64,000 nucleotides of DNA. It comes from Halichondria panicea (taxonomy: Eukaryota; Porifera; Demospongiae; Suberitida; Halichondriidae). Shown here in pieces: positions 35,935-47,649 of this stretch; position 1 is the stretch's first letter, and the number at the start of each line of letters is the position of its first letter. Position numbers and translations under genes: made by a program. The notes under the pieces are model-generated. The model ran no database searches. It saw only the letters and a program-made list of their open reading frames with translations, and was not told the origin of the DNA. The stretch spans positions 6,443,205-6,507,204 of the forward strand of contig NC_087378.1 in assembly GCF_963675165.1 (NCBI RefSeq), read 5' to 3'.

Positions 35935-37665
35935 CGTATTCACCATCTCCGTGCCTTTACCCACTTCCCTTGTGTGGCCATTCTCAACAGCGGAGGCCCT
36001 ATTAGCGGCATGGGGCTGCTCACCGGAGCGTTACAGAGTCAGCTACATCAATAGGGGCTTCAAAGTGTGTGCTTCCTACCCCCAGGATATCATCAAAAAG
36101 GTGAAGTCTACTTAGTTAGCCATGTCAGTTACTATATAGTCTGGTGAGAGCAACTGCATCTGCCCCCCTTACCCTTAGGCAGTGTGATTGTTGGTGTTAA
36201 CTTTGTTAGGACTTTCGAATTAGGAAGGCCCCTGATTCATTCTGTAGGCTAAACTTTTAATTATTATTGCCAGGAACAACTTTTGGGAAATTTAGTACGT
36301 ACTGATCTCACTACCTCCCCCCCCCCCCCCCCTCCAGAATGCTGGCTCCCTTAATAGACAGTGCATGACTGTGTGTGATGTTTCTGTTTGTTGCTAACTT
36401 TTGTTAGTCATAACCTTAAGTTGGGAAATCTTACTTTCGATGCATTCTGTATAGGCTAAGCTCTGTTGTTAACCAGGATGTTTAAATTTCAATCAGTGTA
36501 TAATGATCACTACCCCCCTCCAGAGTGCTGGCTACCATCACCAAGGGAGGTTCCCGATGGTGTGCTTCCATCACAAGAAGAGTGGAGCAGTGTTGATCAA
36601 ATGTGGGCAGCCACTGGTGGGGCCGACCAGTAAGAGGTGTCGGGAATATGTGAGTATTGTCTCTCTGGACTCGGTAAAGGGAAGGTCATGGACATACGCT
36701 CCCAGTCCATCGCACAGCAGCACATGAGTAAAGGTACAGGGTTTTGCAAGCCACTGGTAGGGCCGACCAGTAAGAGGTGTCGGGAAGATGTGAGTATTCT
36801 CAACGCTTGTCTCCCTGGACTCAGCAAAGGGAAGGTCATGGACATACGCTCCCAGTCCATCGCACAGCAGCACATGAGTAAAGGTACAGGGTTTTGCAAA
36901 ATCTTTGCAACCTCAACGATAGGGTTGAGCGTTCCTTAGTATGTATGGTGCAAAGCATTCCATATAAGGAACACTCGACCCTCAAATTGTTGCTGTTACA
37001 AAGATTCTGCAAAAACCCTGTATAGCTTGTGTGTAAAAATGCCTATTTTAATGCCATGGGAAGAGCTGCAACAACTTTCTACAAGAGACTGTCATAATGC
37101 TCAGTGAGAAGAGAGATGTACCCTATAATACAATGATACGATAGAGTGGGTACGATGCCGGTTGAGCTTCGCCCTACTGAGGGCATCCATTATGGCAATT
37201 AGGGATGCCAGGTCATCAAGAAACAGACCAGCTAAGGATGTACTTCTTGAGCCAATCGAGGGATACCTAGGACGTAACTAACTGTTTTTATTATCAAACT
37301 TTTTACTTTTACTTGTTTTGTATCACAACTTATTCATCATTATAACTATTGTACAGGACCAACTTTGCATAAACTATATTGTCGGACCCTTCATATGCGT
37401 ATAAGCTTATTCACCAACCTAAAAAAATGATGCCGAGTCGAACGAATACATGTACAACCTCACTTTGTTCGTGAGACCTATCAAAAGTGTATGGTTACTG
37501 AACTCCAGGGAGAACTTATTTTCACGTTTTAAGTCAATTGTTATCTGCTGTCCAGGAGGAGGGACTGAGATCCCCTCTTTTATACCCCCAGTGGAGAGTG
37601 GAGTGCGCTATACTAGACAGTCTTATCCTATTACAGGTATCGCTGACCAAACTACTGGATGGTGA
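35078..37665 (+). pseudogene. MTMR9-like pseudogene, copy B
   Basis: Exon 1 (about 35078-35215) has PH-GRAM sequence but no ATG. Exon 2 (35379-35535) is open: HVAIDHVERGKAP, LTAVVCLKDFRRLQFEFQTP, DMMDALEALSKP. Exon 3 (35933-36100) reads VSYINRGFKVCASYPQDI. Exon 4 (36524-36883) encodes GRFPMVCFHHKKSGAVLIKC and GQPLVGPTSKRCRE, the start of the phosphatase-like domain; about 145 bases of it are duplicated in tandem (about 36603-36742 and 36751-36892). Exon 5 (about 37556-37662) has an insertion that shifts the frame just before the PQW motif. Later parts of the roughly 550-residue family are missing. The gene sits head-to-head with CCP gene E. Confidence 0.8.
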
Positions 37666-37774
37666 GTTTAGTTAGCCCTCTTATTCTCCCTCTCTGACAC
37701 ACCTCCACACACAGCATGTGGTGATCCTAGCTTGTCTCACAGCTCAAACTGGTTTGGTCGACTAGAAGATAGTT

Positions 37775-38180
37775 GGAACCATGAAACAGTAAGAACCATG
37801 GAACGCTTGAAACCACGGAACCACGGAACAGTAAGAATCTTGGAACGCTTGGGACAGGAATGATGGAACGCTTGGAACCATGGAATAGTAGGAACCCTGG
37901 AATAGTAGGAACCATGGAACGCTTGGAAGGATGAAACAGTAGGAACCCTGGAACGTTTGGAACCACGGAAGGAACAGTAGGAATCATGAAACACTTGGAA
38001 CCATGGAACAGTAGGAACAGTAGGAACCCTAGAACGCTTGGAACCATGGAACAGTAGGAACTATGGAACCATGGAACAGAAGAAATTATAAAACAGTGGA
38101 TAACCATGCATGTACGTACATGTAACAGTAGGAACTATGGAACAGTAAAGAACCATGGAACAGTAGGAAGCATGGAACAT
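37775..38180. repeat. Minisatellite of GGAACCATGGAACAGTAGGA type
   Basis: About 400 bases of imperfect units such as GGAACCATGGAACAGTAGGA and GAACGCTTGGAACC. It starts in the MTMR9 copy B exon 5 region, where copy C instead has unique sequence. The repeated peptide frame on the minus strand is a by-product. Confidence 0.8.
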
Positions 38181-38718
38181 TGGTATATATACAGTCATGT
38201 ATATATTCAATGCTATAATAACTCAGCATATTTCGTGAGTGTCTTATGAAGTCAACTAAGGATGCATGTATGTACTTAGCTTCGATTCCAGGCCGCTCTC
38301 AATTGAGAAAGATGGGCTGGAATCGAGGCTAGTAGTAGTTAATGTAAAAATTCGAAAGTATACACTATCTTTCATATAATTTATGTCTTAATTGTGTGTA
38401 AAGATTGAGCTCTGAGTATTTCTAGGCTGAGATGATCGTTGGGATGAACAAATTTGTTGAGACTATACATGTAATTCAGCATTTGTAACTTAGCTGCTTG
38501 AGTATATAGAGTGTTTATAATGTGAGATCCGGTACGTACTGTAAGCCGGTACATCAATGTTAGAGGTACATGCAGCGTTTGCATGCGCTTCAATTTGACT
38601 GTTACTGCATTCAAATAGAATAAAGCTGTGCTTGAATTAAACAAGGCAATACAAATGTTCAGCTATATATAAGCTATATTATATTATTACACGTCTGTAC
38701 ACAAGTCATAATTATACC

Positions 38719-38925
38719 ATATAGCGGGTAATTAATTTTTTCCTGGGGAAAAATATTCATGGTTTTCATGGTTTAACACTGGACCACGAATATTTTACCA
38801 ACAAATGAAGCGACTTTACCTACCTTTACCTGCAGTGCAAGCAGCAACCACGAAAATAAAAACCACGAATGGCTAAATATTGCTGAACCACGAATATTTT
38901 GACGCCCGAAAATTACCCGCTATAT
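38719..38925. mobile_element. MITE with ATATAGCGGGTAATT ends
   Basis: The perfect 15-base inverted ends ATATAGCGGGTAATT and AATTACCCGCTATAT enclose inverted CCACGAATATTTT motifs. No coding content. Confidence 0.7.
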
Positions 38926-38966
38926 ATATATACGGTACATGCATGCATGTAATACGATTTCCAGTT

Positions 38967-39645
38967 TAGCAGGTAATGCTATAATTATTCCAATCAGTAT
39001 AGCGAATGGCAACACATTTTGCAAACCAGCTCTGCACATACGAATACTGGCCCCAACAAGGTTAAATCCCATGGCGCAGCTGTACTTAACCACCTGGTCA
39101 TAGTGATCTTCACCCATCTATTCTTTATTTTGGGTAACACTGCATGATGCATGGGCAGTCATTTATGTCATACTTTCACAGAATGGGGCTTTTCCGTCCT
39201 TTGTCTGTTGTCCCACATATAATTGCACCCTTCAGACTGAACCCATCATTGCAGGAGTAGTCAGCTCTATTTCCATGGCAGGGTGCCTTCCTCCTACACG
39301 AACTTTGCCATTAGCTGGGACAATCAGAGCTGGGCACTGGACTCCTACAGTTCAGTGATGAGTACATACATTATTACGACAAACACATTAAACAGTGCAC
39401 TCACTTCACAGGTTGGGGCTTCTCCCGTCCAATCTCCGCACTTTCTTCAACACACCTTTTAGACTGAACCCATCATTGAAGAAGTAGTCGGCTCTGTCTC
39501 CGGGCTTGGTCCCTGAAATTCGCACTTTGCGCACTGAGATTAGGACAATTTCTTACAACAGTTGTAAATAATGAAATGATATAGCTATGTAGATTTAATA
39601 CATTAACAGTACTTTAACTGGAACGAGTTTGCAAACATATATAAT
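38967..39645 (-). pseudogene. Decayed B-like CCP gene (psi-B1)
   Basis: This is a shrunken relative of gene B. The last domain (about 38995-39140: EDHYDQVVKYSCAMGFNLVG) matches gene B's unusual last exon. Two further CCP exons (about 39174-39352 and 39405-39565) match B-type domains but carry internal deletions and lost splice sites. A stub of exon 1 (GAACGAGTTTGCAAAC, about 39620) follows. No open path exists through it. The flank 38480-38710 also matches the flank of gene B at 13560-13790, so a whole gene region was copied. Confidence 0.75.
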
Positions 39646-39719
39646 AATGATAATAGTGTAACTACGTATCAAAGCATACTAAGTACTGAAGTATATAGAC
39701 TTAAATAATTCTAAGGAAG

Positions 39720-42299
39720 TACAAGCGCTAAGTTCACAATTTACCACTATCTTGCTCCATAGTTCAATGGTTTTTGGGAAGAAAGAGTTATTATAGACCA
39801 AAGTTCTGCATAGAACTGGAGCAAGAGACAGATTATTAACATGTCTTGTATCGTATGGTAAATGTCTCTTCTTAGGTGTGTCCTCGTAATAACTTATATT
39901 TGAATATAATTATAGGTGGTACAGGCTGGCCAATGCCCTTCTCTGACCCAGCGTTGGTAGTTCTGTTTGTTTCAAAAGATCCAAATAGCTAATCGAGTAG
40001 TCCCACTGCTTTAGGCAAACTTTTATTGCGAACGTCTGGACCTTTTCCATGGTAACCCTCGATATATTGCATTTCAAGTGCGGGTTCCAAACAATCGAAG
40101 CATACTCCAGATTTGATCTAATTAAAGATTTGTATAGTTTCAGCATAACAGTATAGGGGGAGAATGAGTTGCGAAGTTTCTGTGTAGCAGTCCAACAAGT
40201 TTTCTCGATTTCTTACAAAGTGCCTTAGTGTGGGATTGCCAAGAAAGATCCGTGAAAATTGGATTCCTAGATACTTAAACGTCTCCACACGCTTCAGGGA
40301 AAAGCCATTGACTGTAAATGTGGGCGGCTCGATGGACCTACTTCTCTTGTTTGATATTAACATCACTTTACATTTTAATGTGTTGAAATGAAGGTGTTTG
40401 CCAGACATGAAAGCAGCAACACTGTTTATGTCTTCCTGAAGTGTATCGTAGTCTTCGATGGATTTAATGACTTCATGTCATCGGCAAACATATTAAGATG
40501 GGTGTCGTTTGAGACTACATGACTACATGAGACATTATTAATGCACATGATAAAGAGCAATGGGCCTAAGACTGATCCTTGAGGCACACCAGACATAGCA
40601 TGGAGAGTGGTAGACGCTTGTCCATTCACAACTACAAATTGCTCTCCCTTCAATAGGTAACTTTTAAGCTGTTTATTTTGAGCGAGTGAAAAGTCTAAGT
40701 AGTGGTAAATGTGGTACTGTCACGGTGTGTCAAATGCCTTACGTATGTCCAGAAAAACAACAGCAACTTCCACTTTCGCTGTCAATAGCTTTGCTCCAAT
40801 CATCCACAACTTGTATTAGTGCAGAGACAGTTGAGCGTGCACGCATAAATCCCCACTGCCTTGTTGAGATTGGGCAATGTTGTATCCGATGTTTCTCTAG
40901 TATTGACTTAGCATGTTTCTCTAGGAGCTTGCTCGCTGAGGGTAAGATGGAAATGGGTCTATAATTAGACAAAAGCTTTGCGTTACCACCCTGGGGACTG
41001 GGACTGGGACCACTCTTGCTCTTTTCCACTCTGAGGGAAATTCACTTATACTGAGTGAGAGGTTAAATATATTCGCATGTGGTAGTGAGACGAGTTTGCC
41101 ATTGATTTCAACATTCTGGGTGTTATATTGTCAGTGCCACATGACTTGTTGGCCTTCAATGATTTCAGGAGAATCTCCACTTTGTCCTCACTGCAGAGTA
41201 GCTCTTCGGGGTAATCAGGGGCACTAGATCACCAATTAGGTCTTCCATATCACACGGTTGTAGAGCAGGATAACAATGGTTAAAGGTTGAGTAAAAGCAT
41301 TGAGCTTCAGCCTTAGATTCAGCAGTCTCTAGTGTTACCCCATTGGCTTGCAGAGTAGGGATTGATTGCTCACTGTTGTTTATGACTTTAACAGAATTTT
41401 TTGCTCTCATATGAGCTAAGTTGGGCCATGTAATCTTTTTGCTTTTACGTAACAAGCAAAGCGTTTGGTTTTTGTATCTCCTCATGTCAGCGGGAGTTTG
41501 GGACAGCTTGGCTAGGCTAAAAAACGGAGTTCCTTTTCCTAATTGCCCTTGTGACTTCTCTGCTCAGCAAGGAAGTGAAGGTTTAGCGTTGGATAGTTTT
41601 TGGGGATTGACATCTCCATTATTTGTAGGAAGAGCGATTTCCAGTTTGAGATGATATTTTCTATGCTCAGCTCTTCATCCCAGTCTATTGCATCCATAAG
41701 CTCCATTGCACGGGAAAAATTTGCTGAATATACGCCGGCGTAAAAGTTTTTTTTCTCATAATGTCCTTGATTTTAAGGGTTAGGAATAACCCCAAATGAT
41801 CTGAATTGGCATGGAAGTACGTACAGTTCTCTACATTGTTCGATCTTGTAACAAGTACCAAATCAATGGTCGATGAGTGGCCGGCCTGTGCCCAAAAAAC
41901 GAGTGGGACACTTGACAATTTGTGATAACGAAAAATTACATAAAAATTCTAACAAGTGGGCATACATGTAATGTGAAAGATGAAATTAACATAATATAAT
42001 TATATTGAAGTCACCAATAATAATTAAATCGGATAGATAAGACTGATTTATAGTAAGTAGTGCATCTGAGAAAGTATCAAAAATAGAATTTCCTGAGGAC
42101 AGTGGACGATAAAAGACACCAAGACATAACTTGAGGGGATCTCTGATTAAAGTGACTAGCACAAATTCTAGACCAAGTGGCCCTGAAAGTAAAATGTTAA
42201 TATACATGGCAGCACCACGTGCCACCATTCCTGTTTCTATCTTATCTAATAACATTGTAGTTAGGAATGTACAACTCATTATCTATAATATCACGGGTG
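39720..42299 (-). mobile_element. Non-LTR retrotransposon ORF2, 3' part, decayed
   Basis: Reading on the minus strand from 42299 down, the pieces match an APE endonuclease (GVFYRPLSSGNS, LIIIGDFN, then STIDLVLV and SDHLGLFLTL), a reverse transcriptase (NYRPISILPSASKLLE, GVPQGSVLGPLLF, FADD) and its C-terminal part (FKYLGIQFS, LIRSNLEYASIVWNP). This is the CR1/jockey-like type, with an APE endonuclease before the RT. Frameshifts and stops divide it into at least seven frames, so it is inactive. The 5' part of ORF2 is missing here; a matching 5' part lies at 51320-51456. Confidence 0.85.
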
Positions 42300-42886
42300 A
42301 GTGTAAAAGCTGGAATGCGGAATGGAATGGAATGCGGAATGGAATGGAATATGGAACGGAATATAGAATGACAAACTTAGTAATAAAAGAGAGCTGCTGC
42401 TGATGGTGCTCCGTATTTTTTTTTTAGTGTAGTATGACTTAAATACTTGTAAAAAGTGTTACAAAGTAGACTATGATATAGTAGCCTCGATTCCAGGCCG
42501 TTGAATCGAGGCTAATGATATAGTAGCAACATTAAACATTAAAATTCTGGTAGTATCCCAGGATTGTTTATGTTTAATACAAATTACATATAGATCTAGT
42601 ACATAACTAACAGTGTAGTGCCTTAGCCAAGTATAATTATGCTGTGCCCAAAACAAGGTGGAGTGTGAAGTGTATATAGCTATAGAACACTCTACCTTTC
42701 TTCTATCTGAATGTTTTGGCCCTTGGTGAAACTTTAAACAATTTGTGCGTGTTGAAGAGATACACTGACCAAGCATTTTGCCATTGATTTCCACACACAT
42801 TGGGTTGTGAAGTCAGCAAAATTCCATATTTATATACTCTCAGCAAAGAAACTGCCACTGTGCAACAGTGTGTGCAAGTTGTTGAA
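42297..42886. mobile_element. Left arm of a foldback element, truncated
   Basis: It starts GGGTGAGTGTAAAAGCTGGA, followed by GGAATG-type repeats, and matches 50191-50760 closely. The right arm is missing; sequence passes directly to LINE ORF1. A short hairpin (GCCTCGATTCCAGGCC) at about 42483 is inserted only in this copy. Confidence 0.65.
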
Positions 42887-42952
42887 CATGTCATATAAGA
42901 ACAGTCCTGTTTGTACCCTGAGAGTTTGCACCCTCCACGTTATTTTGATTGC

Positions 42953-43540
42953 CTAAGTATGCCCTAAAAAAGTACTAGCCTGCGATGAGCGATTACTTGC
43001 ACTCTGAGTCTCTGAATCTTGATCTTCGTTCTGAGCGTTATTCTCTTCATGGATTTACTGCTTGTATACTTCCTGAGTCAGTAGCTGGTTCGTTGCTTCC
43101 TCCATATCAGTTGGATTATTGTATCGTAACAGGGGTTCCAATTTCCATTTTGTTTGAACTTCAATTTGCAACCAGCTCTCGTCCAGCAACTTGAGTGTAG
43201 TCTCATCCCCGCGAATGACAAACCACCACTTAGTGTTTTTACCTTCTTGACTCTTATATTTCCGTTTGACACATAGAGAATCTAAGTCAACAGCAGGAAT
43301 AGATCTGATTGATTCTGCTACCTTAGACTGGGTTACAGATCTTCTAGTACCCCAAACTTTTCTTGAACCTTCAATTATAACTTTAGATCTGTATGTTTGA
43401 TTGGGAACATCATCAGGTCTCTTGCTAGCTAGAGATTTTATTGGGCTGCTGTCTTTGGATCTTGAAACTTTAGTTACTCTTCTTAATTGTGCATCAGCAT
43501 ATGTGGAGCTTTGGTTTTGCATTAGACAAACACATGCATG
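42953..43540 (-). pseudogene. LINE ORF1-like protein, copy 1 (truncated)
   Basis: The open frame reads RRVTKVSRSKDSSPIKSLAS, TRRSVTQSKVAESIRSIPAV, KWWFVIRGDETTLKLLDESW and QIEVQTKWKLEPLLRYNN. A near-identical frame at 51526-52089 lies just upstream of the start of a LINE ORF2, which suggests this is ORF1 of the same element. I do not recognise a named domain. Copy 1 ends early (stop after EEATNQLLTQEVYKQ) compared with copy 2. Confidence 0.6.
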
Positions 43541-43801
43541 CATGCATGTGCTTTGTGGCAAAGTAGAGATTGATCATCTTCAATAAGACCATGCAATAAT
43601 TATAGCTTTCTTGCAATCCACATTATATCTGCTGTAAAATTAGTGTGCCAATAAAGGCATGCTTCAATTTACAATCAGCTTCATGAACTTTCACTGCAGT
43701 TTTTCCTACACCAAATTACTAGTTTATAGCTAAGCCTATATTATATACTATGTTCTTAAAGTTTACTTAGTTCTTAGATGTGGTTCAGTAGATCGCGAGT
43801 C

Positions 43802-46800
43802 CTAATAATGCCTCCTCGTACATGATGGAGTGCGTCCAGACCAGTAACCGTTACCCTGGCAAAATCGGACTGCATAACCACTCAGCTGGTATCCATTAAA
43901 ACAGCCGTAGAATGCTTTGGAACCAGGTGTAGTGGTCCAGAACTTGACAAGTCCGTAGCTTGGCTTGGGTGGATGGCCACACTCCACACCTGCATGCACA
44001 TATTGTATATAGTACAGATTATTTGTAACAGGAGTGCATAAATATGAATATTCATGCACTCCTGTTTGTATACACTGAGGGTTCATATAGGCAGGCATGT
44101 AAATATTGCTGTGCCTCCATGCCATCAAAAGTAGCTAATTTTGGCAATGTTAGAATCATGCATGGTAGAATGATGGTCAAATTAAAAACGCCACAATGTA
44201 TACTGTATAATCATACATGCACTACAATTGCCTCATTTTGCCATATATAACTGCTAATACGGTATCTTGTACTATTCATACACTCCTGACTAGAATTTAC
44301 AACTATAACATACTGATACAATAAATCGTAGTAAACCTACGTATGTTTACAAGTAGGTGCTTTTCCAGACCACTGTCCGTTGGCCTGGCACTTCCTCCAA
44401 GCCGTTCCAAACAACTTGAATCTATGGTTACAGGAATATTCGGCAGTAGAAGACGGAGTTAGACCAGTGACTGTCACCTGACCATCCTCAGGGTCATCCA
44501 GCTTAGGACAGATGATAGCTGAATCAAAGTGAGCAAACAGTATATATGTGATGTGAGGAAAACTTGCATTGGTAATCTACAGTTGATCCGATTGCAAAAG
44601 TCATACCTTTGCAGATAGGTGCCTCTCCAGCCCAGCTGCCGTACTTCTGACAGAGTCTCTTGCTGGATCCCACCAACCTGAATCCATAGTCACAGGTGTA
44701 CTTTGCTATGGTTCCTGGCAGATTGTCTCCATCATCCACAGATCCGTTTTCTGGATTCTTCAATGCAGGGCATTCGATCTCTGTACGATATGTTCACAGT
44801 TATTACCGTAAAGTAATTATATAGTCTTACGTGCGCAGATAGGTGCCTCCCCAGCCCAGCTGCCGTACTTCTGACAGAGTCTCTTGCTGGATCCCACCAA
44901 CCTGAAACCCATAGTAACAGGTGTACTTTGCTATGGTTCCTGGCAGATTGCCTCCATCATCCACAGATCCGTTCTCTGGATCGTTCAATGCAGGGCATTC
45001 GATCTCTGTACGATATGTTTCATAACACATGCAGTTATTACGTAAAGCAATTGTAGTCTTACGTTCGCAGATAGGTGCCTCCCCTGCCCAGCTGCTGTAC
45101 TTCTGACAGAGTCTCTTGCTGGATCCCACCAACCTGAACCCATAGTCACAGGTGTACTTTGCTATGGTTCTTGGCAGATTGTCTCCATCATCTACAGATC
45201 CGTTCTCTGGAGCCTTCAATGCAGGGCATTCGATCTCTGTATGATATGTTCACAGTTATTACCGTAAATCAATTGTAGTCTTACGTTCGCAGATAATTTC
45301 CTCTCCAGTCCAGCTGCCGTAAATCTGACAGAGTCTCTTGCTGGATCCCACCAACTTGCACCCATAGTTACAGGTGTACTTTGCTATGGTTCCTGGCAGA
45401 TTGTCTCCATCATCCACAGATCCGTTCTCTGGATCCTTCAATACAGGGCATTCGATCTCTGTACGATAATTATGTTTCATAACATTTGCAGTAAAGCAAT
45501 TGTAGTCTTATGTTCGCAGATAGGTGCCTCCCCAGCCCAGCTACCATAATTCTGACAGACTCTCTTGCTGGATCCCACCAACTTGAATCCATAGTCACAG
45601 GTGTACTTTGCTATGGTTCCTGGCAGATTGTCTCCATCATCCACAGATCCGTTCTCTGGATCCTTTAATGCAGGGCATTCAATCTCTGTATGATATGTTT
45701 CATAACACATCTAATTATTAATCCTTTCCGTAAAGCAATTGTAGTCTTACGTTCACAGATAGGTGCCTCTCCAGCCCAGCTGCCATAATTCTGACAGAGT
45801 CTCTTGCTGGATCCCACCAACTTGAATCCATAGTCACATGTGTACTTTGCTATGGTTCCCGGCAGATTGTCTCCATCATACACAGATCTGTTCTCTGGAT
45901 CCTTCAATGCAGGGCATTCGATCTCTGCATCATAACACATGCAGCTATTATCGTAAAGCAATTGTAGTCTTACGTTTGCAAATAGGTGCCTCCCCAGCCC
46001 AGCTGCCGTAATTCTGACAGAGTCTCTTGCTGGATCCCACCAACTTGAATCCATAGTCACAGGTATACTTTGCTATGGTTCCTGGCAGATTGTCTCCATC
46101 ATCCACAGATCCGCTAACTGAATCCTTCAATACAGGGCATTCGATCTCTGTAGGATATGTTCATAACACATGCCATAAAGCAATTGTAGTCTTACGTTCG
46201 CAGATAGGTGCCTCCCCAGCCCAGTTGCCATACTTCTGACAGAGTCTCTTGCTGGATCCCACCAACCTGAACTAATAACCACAGGTGTACTTTGCTGTGG
46301 TTCCGGGTAGATTGTCTCCATCATCCACAGATCCATTCTCTGGATCCTCAAGATTAGGGCATTTGATCACTGCAAAATCATTTGCTCATGACAATGCAAA
46401 TCTTATACTGTGTAACATACATATACAAGTTGGGGCTTTTCCACTCCATGTACTATCCAGCTGACATTTTCTAGAGCTCTGTCCACTTGTTTCAAAACCG
46501 TCGTTACAGGTGTACACTGCCTTGGTTCCGGCACGATTGTTACCATCGTTCACAGTACCATTTGCAGGGGGAGCCAGTTTGGGGCAGAAGATTGCTGTAC
46601 CAAAAACCAAGAATATGATCTTTCACTGCTAATCACAATAGAAACAACCACTCACGTTCACAAACAGGTAGATGGGACCATTTCCCGTTGAGCTGGCATT
46701 TTGCTGTAGAGCTGCCCACGAGGGTGAAACGTCTGCCACAGGTATAGGTCGCCTTTGATCCAGGTGTATTTCCAGTCACGTCTACATCTCCATATCGGGG

Positions 46801-47153
46801 ATCGATAAGGTCAGGACACGTGATACCTGCATAGAATGTAGCAGTTTGGGGTTATTAATGATTGCCCGTAAATTTGCTTAGTATAACTCACGCTTGCAAA
46901 CTGGAGCGTCGAACTTCCACACTGCCTTTCTTAGGCTCCGGCTGTAGATACATTTGGTGAAACTGTATCCTTTCAGCAAAAAGCCATCTCTGCAAGAGAA
47001 CCTAACAACTGTTCCGATTGAGTAGAAGTTTTTCTGAGGGTAGAAACTTCCGTAAACTGGAGCATCAGGGGGGCCGCAGGGAGAAAGGTAGGTAGCGGAG
47101 CTCAGATACACACAGGACAGCACAACTGCAATCAACATCATAATGGACGCCAT
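43802..47153 (-). pseudogene. CCP gene F: D-type gene with 13 CCP exons, damaged
   Basis: Exons are 46892-47153, 46656-46826, 46421-46594, 46196-46369, 45974-46147, 45751-45924, 45512-45685, 45285-45458, 45063-45236, 44831-45005, 44607-44780, 44345-44518 and 43802-43989. The order of domains is as in D and G. Damage: exon 46196-46369 has an in-frame TAG in the GF-x-LVG region; exon 44831-45005 is 175 bases with an extra A near 44906; and the donors of exons 45512-45685 and 44345-44518 read AT instead of GT (45511 and 44344). Because every exon is phase 1-1, skipping the four damaged exons would still give an open protein with a signal peptide and nine domains. I call it a pseudogene, but a shortened product is possible. 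Confidence 0.75.
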
Positions 47154-47178
47154 ATTTGCAAAAGTGATGGTCAAGTCA

Positions 47179-47214
47179 GTGTGTGTGTGTGTGTGTGAGT
47201 AGAAGACTTTTATA
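47179..47214 (-). promoter_or_regulatory. TATA box and 5'UTR (CA)n of CCP gene F
   Basis: TATAAAAG (47207-47214, minus strand) lies 54 bases before the ATG, with a (CA)n run at 47179-47197. The promoter layout is intact even though the coding part is damaged. Confidence 0.6.
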
Positions 47215-47649
47215 AAATTTGTACAGGACAATGCCTGGTATTGTCCGAGCTGAGCTAGTGGTGTTGTGTATACAGTAAAACTGAATGGGTTCTCACATAT
47301 TGCAAACTGAGTGTCACCAAATTATGCATTACAAAGTGTGTTTAGACTTGTGGGCACGTGCATGTGCGTGCGAGCAAGATTAAACATCAACACATTCAAA
47401 ACTTTGCACCCTTAAAATCAGGGAAGTAACCTGACCAAAAACAGAACTTCCTCTTGTTGTGGCCTTAGATTGTGGTGTAGAGATCTATATTAACTGCAAA
47501 CATATAATTGTTGGGTATAGCTTAACCACAAAGACAGTGCACTTACCACTAGCATGCATGCACACGCACTGTCTAAGCTTCCTTTCTGTTCCTCCCTTTT
47601 GGGTGCAGAGTTCACCTGCCATGTACTCGTTAAACATTCCGATGCGGAT

